Under the pieces are notes generated by a model that searched no databases, was not told where the DNA came from, and worked only from the letters and a program-made list of their open reading frames with translations. Source: an uncultured Aquimarina sp. (GTDB taxonomy: Bacteria; Bacteroidota; Bacteroidia; Flavobacteriales; Flavobacteriaceae). From it: 59,564 nucleotides of DNA. The stretch lies in assembly GCA_947498765.1 (NCBI GenBank), contig CANMLG010000042.1, forward strand, positions 1-59,564, read 5' to 3'. Below, piece by piece: positions 44,774 through 53,563 of the stretch (its first letter is position 1; the number at the start of each line of letters is the position of its first letter). The position numbers and the translations under genes are program-made.

Positions 44774-45562
44774 ATGAAGTCTTTACATACGTATTATTGT
44801 TTTTTTTTAATTTTATTAGTTTTATCTTGTAAAACACCTGTAGATGTAGCTTATTTTCAAAATGCCAATGATAAAGAAGAAGTCAATTCTATAAATTCTT
44901 TTGAACCTTCTTTTAAGGTAGATGATGTTATAAGTATTTCAGTATCTGCAGCTGATATGGATACAGCCAGACCGTTTAACTTATCACAAGGTTTTTCTTC
45001 TTCTGGTCAAGGGGAAGCAAATACATCACAAAGTACGCAAACACCAACATACCTCATTGACTTTGATGGTAATATTGAGTTTCCTGTATTGGGAAAACTA
45101 AGAGTGTTAGGCTTAACTCGTATACAAGTCAAAGAAATGGTGCGAAAAAAGTTAAAATCATATATTAATGATCCTATCGTAACAGTTCGACTAAATAACT
45201 TTAAAATAACTGTTTTGGGAGAGGTAAGAAACCCAGGTACATTTTCTATTCCTAATGAAAGAATTACAGTTATAGAAGCCTTGGGTTTAGCAGGTGATTT
45301 ATCAATTAAAGGTAAAAGAACCAATGTTACCATAATAAGAGAAAAAGGAAAACAAAAAACTTTTCATAAAATAGATTTAACTTCCAAAGAAATATTTAGT
45401 TCAGAAGGCTATTATTTAACACAAAATGATGTAGTTTACGTTGAACCTAATGAATCAAAAATAAGAGAATCAGAAAATAACGCCACTAAGTTAGGAATAA
45501 TATTTAGTTCTATAGGAGTGCTGATTTCTGTGTTGACATTTTTGATTACGGTGCGCAATTAA
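44774..45562 (+). CDS. Polysaccharide export lipoprotein (Wza-like)
   Basis: Outer-membrane export channel component. 262 aa with a lipobox (LVLSCKTP), a poly_export domain (FKVDDVISISVSA, FPVLGKLRVLGLT), an SLBB domain (VTVRLNNFKITVLGEVRNPGTF) and a C-terminal membrane segment (LGIIFSSIGVLISVLTFLITV), as usual in Bacteroidota. Next to the Wzc-like kinase, 32 bp apart. Confidence 0.94.
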   Translation: MKSLHTYYCFFLILLVLSCKTPVDVAYFQNANDKEEVNSINSFEPSFKVDDVISISVSAADMDTARPFNLSQGFSSSGQGEANTSQSTQTPTYLIDFDGNIEFPVLGKLRVLGLTRIQVKEMVRKKLKSYINDPIVTVRLNNFKITVLGEVRNPGTFSIPNERITVIEALGLAGDLSIKGKRTNVTIIREKGKQKTFHKIDLTSKEIFSSEGYYLTQNDVVYVEPNESKIRESENNATKLGIIFSSIGVLISVLTFLITVRN

Positions 45563-45594
45563 TGATTACTTAGTAGATTTGAATTTATTGAATT

Positions 45595-47922
45595 ATGGCA
45601 TTAGAAAGGACAGCATCTGTTTCTGTAAAAAAAGTGAGTCACAAAAAGATTAACATTGGAGAAGAATTACTGAAATATGCAAAAAAATGGTATTTATTTC
45701 TTTTGAGTGTTTTATTTTTTGGTGGTTTAGCTTATCTGTACATAAGGTATACAGTTCCATTGTATAATGTGTCAGCAACTTTATTTATTTCTCAAGAAGA
45801 AAATATTAGTGATTCAGCTTTAGGGGCATTTCAGGATTTAGGAGTGGTAAATCAGGTAAAAGATGAGATTAGTAGTGAAATTCAAATTATAAAGTCGAAA
45901 ACATTAATAAATAATGTTGTCAAAAAGCTTAAATTGAATGTTCAGTATTTTTCAAAAGGAAGAATATTAGAGACAGAAAATTATCCTAAATCTACTATTG
46001 AAATCAATTTGTTATCAGCAGATTCAATTGTTGAAAAAAAATCTGCAACTTTTAATGTATTAATAAATTCAGAAACATCGTTTTCTTTTTTAGATGAGGA
46101 TGATATTGTACAAACAACACATTCTTTTGGAAAAAAAATATCAACCAGTATAGGTAACATAGTGTTAACACCTAATACATCAAAATTTAAAGCTAAAGTT
46201 GGTCACATTGTAAAAATAAAGATTTCGCCAATAAAAAATGTAGTAGAAGGTTATAGAAGAAGGTTAGCAATTTATGAATTGTCAAAAGGAACATCAGTGG
46301 TTAAAATATCATTAAATGATCCTAATAAAGAAAAGGCTAAGAGTATAATAAATTCACTAATTGATGAATATAGAGTAGCAACAATTGAACATAAAAAAGA
46401 AATTTCAGATAAAACAGCTAATTTTATAAAAGAGAGAATAAGCTTAATAAACAAAGATTTAACAAGTGTTGATGACGAAGCAGCTGGTTATAAATCGAAG
46501 TTTGGTCTAACCAATGATCTTAGTGCTCAAACACAACGAGTTGCTGAATTTGATTCTCAAAGCGTGCAAGCGATAGAGAGAAATAGAACTCAATTACGAT
46601 TAATTGAATCTATGAGAGGTTTTATACAAAGTCAAGATGGTATGCATGATCCGATACCTTCAAATTTAGGATTTGAAGATCCATCAATTTCTAATTCAGT
46701 ATCCAGATATAATGGATTAATATTACAAAGAAAACGATTGTTAAAAACATCTAGTATTCAAAACCCAGTTGTAGTTAACATAGATGAACAAATACAAGGT
46801 TTACGACAAGTACTTTTAGGCGGTTTGAATAGCCTAAAAAGTACTATAAATATTAAATTAAATAGTTTAGAGACACAAGAAAAATATTTTAGTGGTAAAT
46901 TATATGTAGCGCCAACAAGACAAAAAGATTTAAGAGTAATTGAAAGAGAGCAGACTATTAAAGAACAGCTCTATTTATATTTGTTGCAAAAAAGAGAAGA
47001 AGCGGAGATAACAAGTCATATAACAGTGCCTAATTCTAGGATAATAGATAGGGCATCAGCCTTGGGATCTACCCCGGTCTCTCCAAACAAAAAAGCAATT
47101 TATGCGGGATCTATTTTTATTGGCTTTTTACTTCCTTTTATGTTTTTATATTTAAAAGACTTATTAAATACTAAAGTTAGATCTAAAGATGATTTAGAAC
47201 AAGTACTATCTATACCTATGCTGGGTTCAATTCCAGAGAGCAAACAAAAAAATAGAGTTGTAATAGAAGAAAAGAGTAGAACACCGATTTCTGAAGCATT
47301 CAGAATTTTGAGATCAAATTTAGATTTTGTAATGGCTGGTGTAAAAAAGGAAACAGGAAAGGTTATTTTTGTTACATCGAGTATTTCTGGAGAAGGAAAA
47401 ACATTTATATCTTCCAACTTAGCAAAAACTTTATCTATCTATGGCAGTAAAGTAGCTTATGTTGGTGCTGACTTTAGATATCCTAAATTTCATGTTTTTT
47501 TAGATTTACCTAAAGGGAAAAAAACACCTGGATTCACAAATTATATAATGAATTCAGATTTAAAACCGAAGGATGTTATATATCAAGAAAAATCAGAAAA
47601 TCCAATAGATATTATTCCATCAGGAGATATTCCTCCAAACCCTTCAGGATTGTTAATTCAGCCTAAGGTAAAAGAAATGTTTAATTATTTAGAAGAACAT
47701 TATGATTATGTTATTGTAGATACTGCGCCATCAACTTTAGTTACGGATACCTTATTGATAAGTAAGTTAGCGGATCTTACAATTTATGTAGTAAGAGAGG
47801 GGTATACAGACAAAAGAATTTTAACATATCCTGAAACTTATTTTGAACAAAAACGATTACAAAATCTAGCTGTGCTATTAAATGGATCAAAATTAAGTGT
47901 TGAAAATAATTATGGTTATTAA
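45595..47922 (+). CDS. Polysaccharide co-polymerase / BY-kinase (Wzc-like)
   Basis: 775-aa inner-membrane chain-length regulator with a cytoplasmic tyrosine kinase domain. Wzz domain from residue 20 to 150 after a first membrane segment (WYLFLLSVLFFGGLAYLYI), a long coiled coil (250-460), second membrane segment (AIYAGSIFIGFLLPFMFLYL), and a kinase with Walker A SISGEGKTFISSNLA, A' YVGADFRYPK and Walker B YDYVIVDTAP. The C-terminal tail ends ENNYGY and has few tyrosines. It works with the Wza-like channel just upstream. It ends the glycan locus. Confidence 0.94.
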   Translation: MALERTASVSVKKVSHKKINIGEELLKYAKKWYLFLLSVLFFGGLAYLYIRYTVPLYNVSATLFISQEENISDSALGAFQDLGVVNQVKDEISSEIQIIKSKTLINNVVKKLKLNVQYFSKGRILETENYPKSTIEINLLSADSIVEKKSATFNVLINSETSFSFLDEDDIVQTTHSFGKKISTSIGNIVLTPNTSKFKAKVGHIVKIKISPIKNVVEGYRRRLAIYELSKGTSVVKISLNDPNKEKAKSIINSLIDEYRVATIEHKKEISDKTANFIKERISLINKDLTSVDDEAAGYKSKFGLTNDLSAQTQRVAEFDSQSVQAIERNRTQLRLIESMRGFIQSQDGMHDPIPSNLGFEDPSISNSVSRYNGLILQRKRLLKTSSIQNPVVVNIDEQIQGLRQVLLGGLNSLKSTINIKLNSLETQEKYFSGKLYVAPTRQKDLRVIEREQTIKEQLYLYLLQKREEAEITSHITVPNSRIIDRASALGSTPVSPNKKAIYAGSIFIGFLLPFMFLYLKDLLNTKVRSKDDLEQVLSIPMLGSIPESKQKNRVVIEEKSRTPISEAFRILRSNLDFVMAGVKKETGKVIFVTSSISGEGKTFISSNLAKTLSIYGSKVAYVGADFRYPKFHVFLDLPKGKKTPGFTNYIMNSDLKPKDVIYQEKSENPIDIIPSGDIPPNPSGLLIQPKVKEMFNYLEEHYDYVIVDTAPSTLVTDTLLISKLADLTIYVVREGYTDKRILTYPETYFEQKRLQNLAVLLNGSKLSVENNYGY

Positions 47923-48190
47923 TTTTGATAATCTAAGATTTTCTTTGAAAATGGGAAGGACAATCAATAACTTCAAGATATAGTATTACGGATAAAAAAA
48001 CGTTTGTAGAATTGCGGATTTGTATGGGGAATTGTGTAGCGGATACGGGTTATAGTAGCGGTGAAAATTATGCTTTTTAGAACAGCAACCACTGCAAAGT
48101 TTTATACAACTCCATGGGACGTATAAAGTAGGACCCGAAGGTTTTGCTTATATCCAAGCATAAGATTATTACATCATTGATCATACTATT
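47923..48190. other. Intergenic, 268 bp, G-rich patch of unknown origin
   Basis: After the kinase gene comes a patch at about 48010-48150 with clearly more G than its surroundings and repeated TAGCGG/GCGGAT words. It is unlike normal flanking DNA of this genome, and may be a relic of a mobile element or structured RNA. No ORF or known element recognised. Confidence 0.35.
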
Positions 48191-48496
48191 TTATTGGTTT
48201 AAAAGACATCCATTGAATAATATCAAAATAGGGACAATTAGTAGTAGAGTATATCCAATTTTTCTCATTAATATTTTGTGCTTCAGCTTTTCTATAATAG
48301 AATCATCAGAAATCATTGAAATGACCAGCTTTATATGTTTAATTCCATAATAAGGTTTATTTTCTACGATGTCTTGGTGACCTATTTCTTTTATAATTGA
48401 TGTGGGTGTTGACATGAGTATTAGTACCATGCCTAAAATCCATATGATTGGAATTATATTAAGTAACATCTTTTTAGCAGATATATTTATTACCAA
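48191..48496 (-). CDS. Small two-helix membrane protein
   Basis: 101 aa (92 from the internal ATG that begins MLLNIIPIIWILGM), with two hydrophobic helices at the ends and a charged loop between them. No family recognised. It lies 84 bp downstream of the GH2 gene on the same strand and may be cotranscribed with it. It is kept because its hydropathy pattern is coherent, but it could be a chance ORF. Confidence 0.45.
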   Translation of the reverse strand: MVINISAKKMLLNIIPIIWILGMVLILMSTPTSIIKEIGHQDIVENKPYYGIKHIKLVISMISDDSIIEKLKHKILMRKIGYTLLLIVPILILFNGCLLNQ

Positions 48497-48579
48497 CTAA
48501 ATTCAGCAATATTTTTAATTAAATTTTGATTATGTCTTGTGTAAATATGCTACAGCAAGGAAGTATACCACATACATTT

Positions 48580-51576
48580 TTACATTTTTTTTGGAACAAC
48601 AAAAACAATCAACATTTTACAGTTTTTGTAGAAATTTTCGGTATTACTACCAATAAGTACAGATGCATTTTTTGGAAATTCTTTTTTATAAATCGCCCAA
48701 TGATCTTCGTCTATGTTTAGTGACTTCCCTATATAAGTATATTCAGAAGTAAGCCAATCTTCCTTTTCCTCTATCCTTGTATCATATGCGATATATACAT
48801 TAGAATCCTGATTTACATTAAACTGCAACAAATCAACTGCTGAATAATTCCAATCTTTTTGGGGTAATTGTATAAATTCGCTATCCCAAAACTCTCTCGG
48901 AATATTTTTTAAAAATATGTCGAAATCGCTATATAGATACTCTGCAAATTTCGTTTTTACAACAGCTGCTTTTATCGAAGGACCACTATAGCCTAAATCA
49001 TTAATATATTTTGAGGTATATTCATTTTCAACAATTTCTTTTTTTCTTCTTTCTTCTAACAAGGATAACGGCTGGGGCAACGGCAAAGCAAAGAACGGTT
49101 GGGGCAATGGCAATTGGGGAAGCACTGCCGAAATACCTTTCGAATTCTCTATAGCAGTAGAAGTAACTTTTACCTTAGCAGCTTTTAAACCTTCTGAAGT
49201 AGCTTTAAGGACAATATCACCTGCCTTTCGAGTTGCCCTAACGCTAACACGATTGATTCCAGATTCTAAATCTAGATAAGGATGGTTTGTCGAGTTTTCT
49301 TTCCCACTATTATATCCTCCCCTCCAAATACCTTCTCCTTCAACTTGAAAATTACACTTCCCAACAAAAGTTGGGCAACGATTCCCTTTTTTATCTACAG
49401 CTTCAACATCAAACAAAACAACATCACTTCCATCCGCTAATAAACCTGATGGCCCTTCAATAGTAGTTAACTTTAAGGCATACGGCTCACCAGCAGTTTC
49501 AATTTCTTTTTCAACAACCTTTTTTCCTTTATTAAAACCTACAGCCTTTAACACTCCTTTTTGCCAAAGTGTTTTTTCAAAAGTGAATAATAAAGGATGC
49601 TCATTCTTTGAATGTTTAGCATCTGCTTTACGAACTTCTTGACTCTTCTTTTTTTCACCTAAAAGCTTATCATTTAGGTATAACTTAACTTCATCTGCAT
49701 TAGAAACAACATGTATATCCTTTTCTATATCCTCATCGTAATTCCAATGACCGATAATATGCATATCGGGAACTTCAGAAAAAATAACATTCATCACATG
49801 ATAGGCTTCCTTAGGTAAACGCATTGCATCTAGCTCTCCACTAGCCCTTGTTACTTCGCTATTGACTCTTCCTCCACTTGTAGAATCTACAAAAATCCAG
49901 TTTGCTCCACCTCCATGAAATAGCGGAGCAATTTTTTCATATTGAAAAAGTTGGTTGATTGCAAATTCTTCAGCTGTTAGGTCATATTGCCCGCTTGCAT
50001 GCCAATTTACATATGGAGGCGTCAATCGATCCCAAACTCTTCTTGGAGATTCTTCACGATTATATTCCCCTTCAACAGTGGGCAAATCTCTAAAATACCC
50101 TTTACCTTCTGTGCTTAAGCTAAATTCACAAAAATCTCTCACATTTAAATTAGCCCTACGGTGTCCATAATACCTTTTTCCTTTCGCATCGAATTTTGTC
50201 ACTATCTCTTTTAATTGAGACGCATGATCCTGTGTGGTACTTTGATTTCCTCCTTCCCAAAAAAGTATTGATGGATGATTCCTAAAATAAATAACCATAT
50301 CCCTCCATGCAGCTATCCGAACATCCCAAGCATGACCAAAAACATCGCCTTCTCCATCTACCCCAGGTTGTACTGTAATAAGACCTAATTGATCAGAAGA
50401 TTTTAGATCTGCTACACCACCAGCAGTATGCCCCCAGCGAACAAAATTCCCATTGGCTTTTGCAACCATTTCCAAAGTATAATGATGCATCCAATCTGGA
50501 TTAGCCGCACCAAGACCTGGCCAACCATCGACAGATTTAAATCCCCAACCTTCTAACTTGAGATATCTATCATTAATGCTAAATCCGATGTCTTTACTGG
50601 CATCGAACCATCGCACTCCTAAAGGTATTTTATTGACATCAACCACCTCATTTTCTTGTACAATTTGATTTATTACTTTGTATAAATAAGGGTGTTTAGG
50701 TTCCCACAATTTTGGATTCTTTAATACCCCTTCATTTTTAAAAATGGCTGTTTGACCTTCTTTTAATGTTAAAATTTCGCTACCAATTTCAAGAACAGTT
50801 TCTCCTTTATCATTGATTATGGAAGACTTTAAGAGAAATTTCTGTGTTTTATTCGTCGTGTTTTTAACCTCAGCCTCTATACCTATTGTAGCTTGAACTC
50901 TAGACTCGTCTGTCGTATATACATAAGTCCCTACCGTTTTCATATTATTATATAACGGCTGCGTAAAATAAAGTTGATTACTTACATGCAAAAAAACATT
51001 ACGATAAATCCCTCCATGAGCAGGATGCCAATGGGGGTTATTCCAAGGCAATTTTGCTCCTCCAAGGTAATCATGCCACAAATTGATTCCTTCCTTTCGC
51101 TCTGTATCCTTCACAAATGTGTTATCGCATGAGACAGCTATTACATTTTCTTCTCCAAATTTTAATTGTGCTGAAAGATCTACACCAAAAGGGATAAAAC
51201 CATTTTCACAGCCACCAACTAAAACCCCATTACAATATACTTTAGCTACTTGTCGTACTGCTTCAAATTCTAAAAGAATTGTTTTTTCTTCCCATGATTG
51301 AGGCGCTACAAATGTTTTCCTATACCAAGTCTTTCCTCCCCATTGATTTATTTCTCCTTTGATTCCTAATGGAGCAAAATCATCGAAAGTATCTACATCA
51401 TTATAGGTATGTGGCATGGACACATCTGTCCATTTCTGATCATCAAAATTTATCTCCTGAGCATTTGATGGATTCTCTTTAATAAACTTCCAATCTAAAT
51501 TAAAATTAAGCTTTTGAGAGTGTCCATTTATTACTATAATAATTAGGAACAATGGAGTAATCAATAATTTATACAT
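48580..51576 (-). CDS. GH2 glycoside hydrolase with atypical acid/base residue
   Basis: About 998 aa from MYKLLITPLF, the ATG that begins a signal peptide ending at NGHSQ. GH2 sandwich domain: GGKTWYRKTFVAPQSW, NGVLVGGCENGF, and an immunoglobulin-like middle, then a TIM barrel and DUF4982-like and Ig-like parts, and a C-terminal approx. 150-aa domain (NDLGYSGPSIKAAVV to the end). The acid/base motif, normally an Asn-Glu pair, reads WEGGNQS: Gln replaces Glu. A nucleophile-like Glu remains in VEGEYNREES. A Pro/Leu-rich linker (about residues 828-850) separates the C-terminal domain. Beta-galactosidase is likely but not proved. No SusC/D or other PUL genes surround it. Confidence 0.85.
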   Translation of the reverse strand: MYKLLITPLFLIIIVINGHSQKLNFNLDWKFIKENPSNAQEINFDDQKWTDVSMPHTYNDVDTFDDFAPLGIKGEINQWGGKTWYRKTFVAPQSWEEKTILLEFEAVRQVAKVYCNGVLVGGCENGFIPFGVDLSAQLKFGEENVIAVSCDNTFVKDTERKEGINLWHDYLGGAKLPWNNPHWHPAHGGIYRNVFLHVSNQLYFTQPLYNNMKTVGTYVYTTDESRVQATIGIEAEVKNTTNKTQKFLLKSSIINDKGETVLEIGSEILTLKEGQTAIFKNEGVLKNPKLWEPKHPYLYKVINQIVQENEVVDVNKIPLGVRWFDASKDIGFSINDRYLKLEGWGFKSVDGWPGLGAANPDWMHHYTLEMVAKANGNFVRWGHTAGGVADLKSSDQLGLITVQPGVDGEGDVFGHAWDVRIAAWRDMVIYFRNHPSILFWEGGNQSTTQDHASQLKEIVTKFDAKGKRYYGHRRANLNVRDFCEFSLSTEGKGYFRDLPTVEGEYNREESPRRVWDRLTPPYVNWHASGQYDLTAEEFAINQLFQYEKIAPLFHGGGANWIFVDSTSGGRVNSEVTRASGELDAMRLPKEAYHVMNVIFSEVPDMHIIGHWNYDEDIEKDIHVVSNADEVKLYLNDKLLGEKKKSQEVRKADAKHSKNEHPLLFTFEKTLWQKGVLKAVGFNKGKKVVEKEIETAGEPYALKLTTIEGPSGLLADGSDVVLFDVEAVDKKGNRCPTFVGKCNFQVEGEGIWRGGYNSGKENSTNHPYLDLESGINRVSVRATRKAGDIVLKATSEGLKAAKVKVTSTAIENSKGISAVLPQLPLPQPFFALPLPQPLSLLEERRKKEIVENEYTSKYINDLGYSGPSIKAAVVKTKFAEYLYSDFDIFLKNIPREFWDSEFIQLPQKDWNYSAVDLLQFNVNQDSNVYIAYDTRIEEKEDWLTSEYTYIGKSLNIDEDHWAIYKKEFPKNASVLIGSNTENFYKNCKMLIVFVVPKKM

Positions 51577-51597
51577 ATGTATGATTTTAATTGTCAT

Positions 51598-52058
51598 TAA
51601 AGATTTTTTTATGATAAGCTATCAAAAGAATAAAACCATTTTAGGTGCGTTTTCTATATTCGAAAACTTATTGTCTTCAGTTTCTTTTTTACAAGATGTA
51701 CTAATAAACATATAACTACTTTTTTTAATATATAATACTAAACTCTTCATATTTTTTAATAACTAAATACCTAACAAAAAAGCAAGTAAACAAAGTAATG
51801 CACCATATCAGACTATGGTTAATAATTAGAAAAAACACCTAAAATTAATTCAAAAACAGTAAAAAAGTAAAGCAAAAGCTCAAGGAATCAAAGCTCTATT
51901 GAAAAATAAAATTTATAAATTGAGTTTCTCTTTTTTAAGTCTTCAGAATTTTATGAATTCATGTTTGTGGCATAAAATATAACCTCTTAGAATTGTTTAT
52001 TTTAAAGATTATTTTGTGAAATTGAGGGCTAGTGCACGGTTACTTGTGTTGGAAATAG
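51598..52058. other. Intergenic, 461 bp, no gene seen
   Basis: AT-rich, between the GH2 gene start and the 302-aa lipoprotein stop. Near 52030-52055 the sequence TAGTGCACGGTTACTTGTGTTGG stands out as less AT-rich, and recalls small repeats seen at gene ends in this bacterial group, but it is too short to call. Confidence 0.4.
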
Positions 52059-52967
52059 TTAATAGTATTCAATAAATCTTTCCGGAGACTTAACATCATC
52101 AAAACTAAATTCAGTAGTCCAGCTTGTAGGGTAATTATCATCATCGTACTTATAATTCATTTTTTCAAAAAAACTATTATTAGTATCGGTAACATTAATT
52201 TCAATTATGTTATTAGGAGTCAAACCAGTATCATAATTAATATTTAGTTTATATAGACTATCAAAAAAATATCCAAATTTGTAATATTCAGAAAATGAAA
52301 TGTAAAATGGATTAATTTTATCGTCGTATTTTAACTCAGAAACTCTTTCCCCTTCAATAATTTTGATAATATTCCCTTTTTCATCATACTCATAAATAAA
52401 GTTAGGAACAGATCCATTTGAGGATTCGATTTCTCCTGTTTTTAGATCTTTTGAACTTATACTGAGGGTTGTTATTCTAGTAATTTTACTATTTTTATTA
52501 AGTAAGAACTCAGTTACTTTTGTTGTCGCTTGTCCTAAATGTTCACTGTATTCTGTTGCTATTACTTTAGTATTCTGATAACTTAGCTCAATGTAATTGT
52601 TAGTTCTATTAAGATTCTGTTTGTAGATTCTGCCTTTATTGTCATATTCAAAAGAGAATTCTCCAAATGATATTTCTGTTTTAGAAATCAAGTGATTTGC
52701 ATCATCATATTCATAACTGTTATGAATATTATTATTTATTCCATCGAAGAAAATTTTAGATGTTAAAAGGTTTACATTTTTGTAATTAAAAAGTCTAGCT
52801 TCATTAGGAAAAAAAGAGTTAGTAGTCTTTCTAATATATTTTAAATTATCAATATTATCTATACTAAATAAATTTTCAGCTTTTGAAGCTGAATCGTCAT
52901 TAGAACAAGATATGTTAAAAATTGAAATAAGTAGTGAAACTATAATTAGTAAAGTTTTTTTCTTCAT
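52059..52967 (-). CDS. Lipoprotein with YD/RHS-like beta repeats
   Basis: 302-aa lipoprotein. Lipobox in LISIFNISCSNDD (Cys near residue 21). The rest is rich in short repeats of the type YEYDDANHLISK, FEYDNKGRIYKQ, YEYDEKGNIIKI, YKYDDDNYP, the pattern of YD/RHS repeats or of the DUF4595-like lipoproteins. No toxin or recombination domain is present. Probably a surface or periplasmic lipoprotein of unknown role, monocistronic. Confidence 0.8.
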   Translation of the reverse strand: MKKKTLLIIVSLLISIFNISCSNDDSASKAENLFSIDNIDNLKYIRKTTNSFFPNEARLFNYKNVNLLTSKIFFDGINNNIHNSYEYDDANHLISKTEISFGEFSFEYDNKGRIYKQNLNRTNNYIELSYQNTKVIATEYSEHLGQATTKVTEFLLNKNSKITRITTLSISSKDLKTGEIESSNGSVPNFIYEYDEKGNIIKIIEGERVSELKYDDKINPFYISFSEYYKFGYFFDSLYKLNINYDTGLTPNNIIEINVTDTNNSFFEKMNYKYDDDNYPTSWTTEFSFDDVKSPERFIEYY

Positions 52968-53563
52968 TGTATAATTATTTCCAACCTTAAATATAAGAAA
53001 TCGCAGGGTAGGGGACTATCACTAAACCTACGTTTAAAATTAATTCAAATATAATGTTTTGTGTTTATTTTCAATATCGAAACACCAAATTATAAATATG
53101 GAGACCTAGTGGATAAGATCAAACCTTATTTCTTGCTTGGCGGTAACGTCTCTGTTATGATTACTGAGGCGAAGAAATTCAGAGAATTTCAAACCAGTAT
53201 AAGTAAAATTATAGCTATTGTGCTTGTTGCACAAGTATTTTTTTAAAGTACAATTATTTGTTATTTAGATATACAAGGCAAAAAGAATTATCAAGAGAAA
53301 TTATTTACGAGTTATCAGTTATGGAATAATTTTTAATTCGTTCCATTTTTCATCTAATACAGCAGGTCAAACTGGCGGATCATAGGTTTAAAGAGGCGAA
53401 AATTAATTGGATTGCTTCTAAAACCTTCCATTTTATCTTTTGATTCATAGTGTTTTGGTGCGTTGCGAATGCTGGTTTAGCTAGCAAAAACAGCAATAAC
53501 TAATAGGTACAAAAAAAAGGAGTCGCTGATACAACGACTCCTCTATACTTTCTTGTAACTAAA
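52968..53563. other. Intergenic, 596 bp, possible relic of a gene
   Basis: A plus-strand frame at 53061-53246 (61 codons, ending IAIVLVAQVFF) could be a fragment of a decayed gene; I do not recognise it. The sequence between 53350 and 53500 is also less AT-rich (ACTGGCGGATCATAGG and neighbours) but broken by stops in every frame. The terminator of the G8 protein lies at the right-hand end. Confidence 0.4.
53518..53542 (-). terminator. Rho-independent terminator of the G8 protein gene
   Basis: Stem GGAGTCG/CGACTCC with a 9-nt loop, and a run of A8 on the left that becomes a T-run on the minus strand. It lies 22 bp past the stop. Confidence 0.9.

Noticed and set aside
48144..48350. 68-codon plus-strand ORF overlapping the small membrane gene
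   Set aside because: It runs antisense to the more plausible two-helix membrane protein and has no better composition.
49060..49125. Gly/Trp/Asn-rich peptide NGWGNGKAKNGWGNGN on the plus strand
   Set aside because: This is the antisense reading of the Pro/Leu linker of the GH2 protein. It has no start codon or continuation.
52020..52058. Short TAGTGCACGGTTACTTGTGTTGG motif after the lipoprotein gene as a recombination site
   Set aside because: There is no second copy in the window and no inverted partner, so the resemblance to group-specific gene-end repeats is too weak to call.
53061..53246. 61-codon plus-strand ORF in the gap before the G8 gene
   Set aside because: It has no known similarity, is isolated, and is flanked by stop-rich sequence. 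It could be a fragment of a decayed gene, so it is only mentioned under the intergenic entry.
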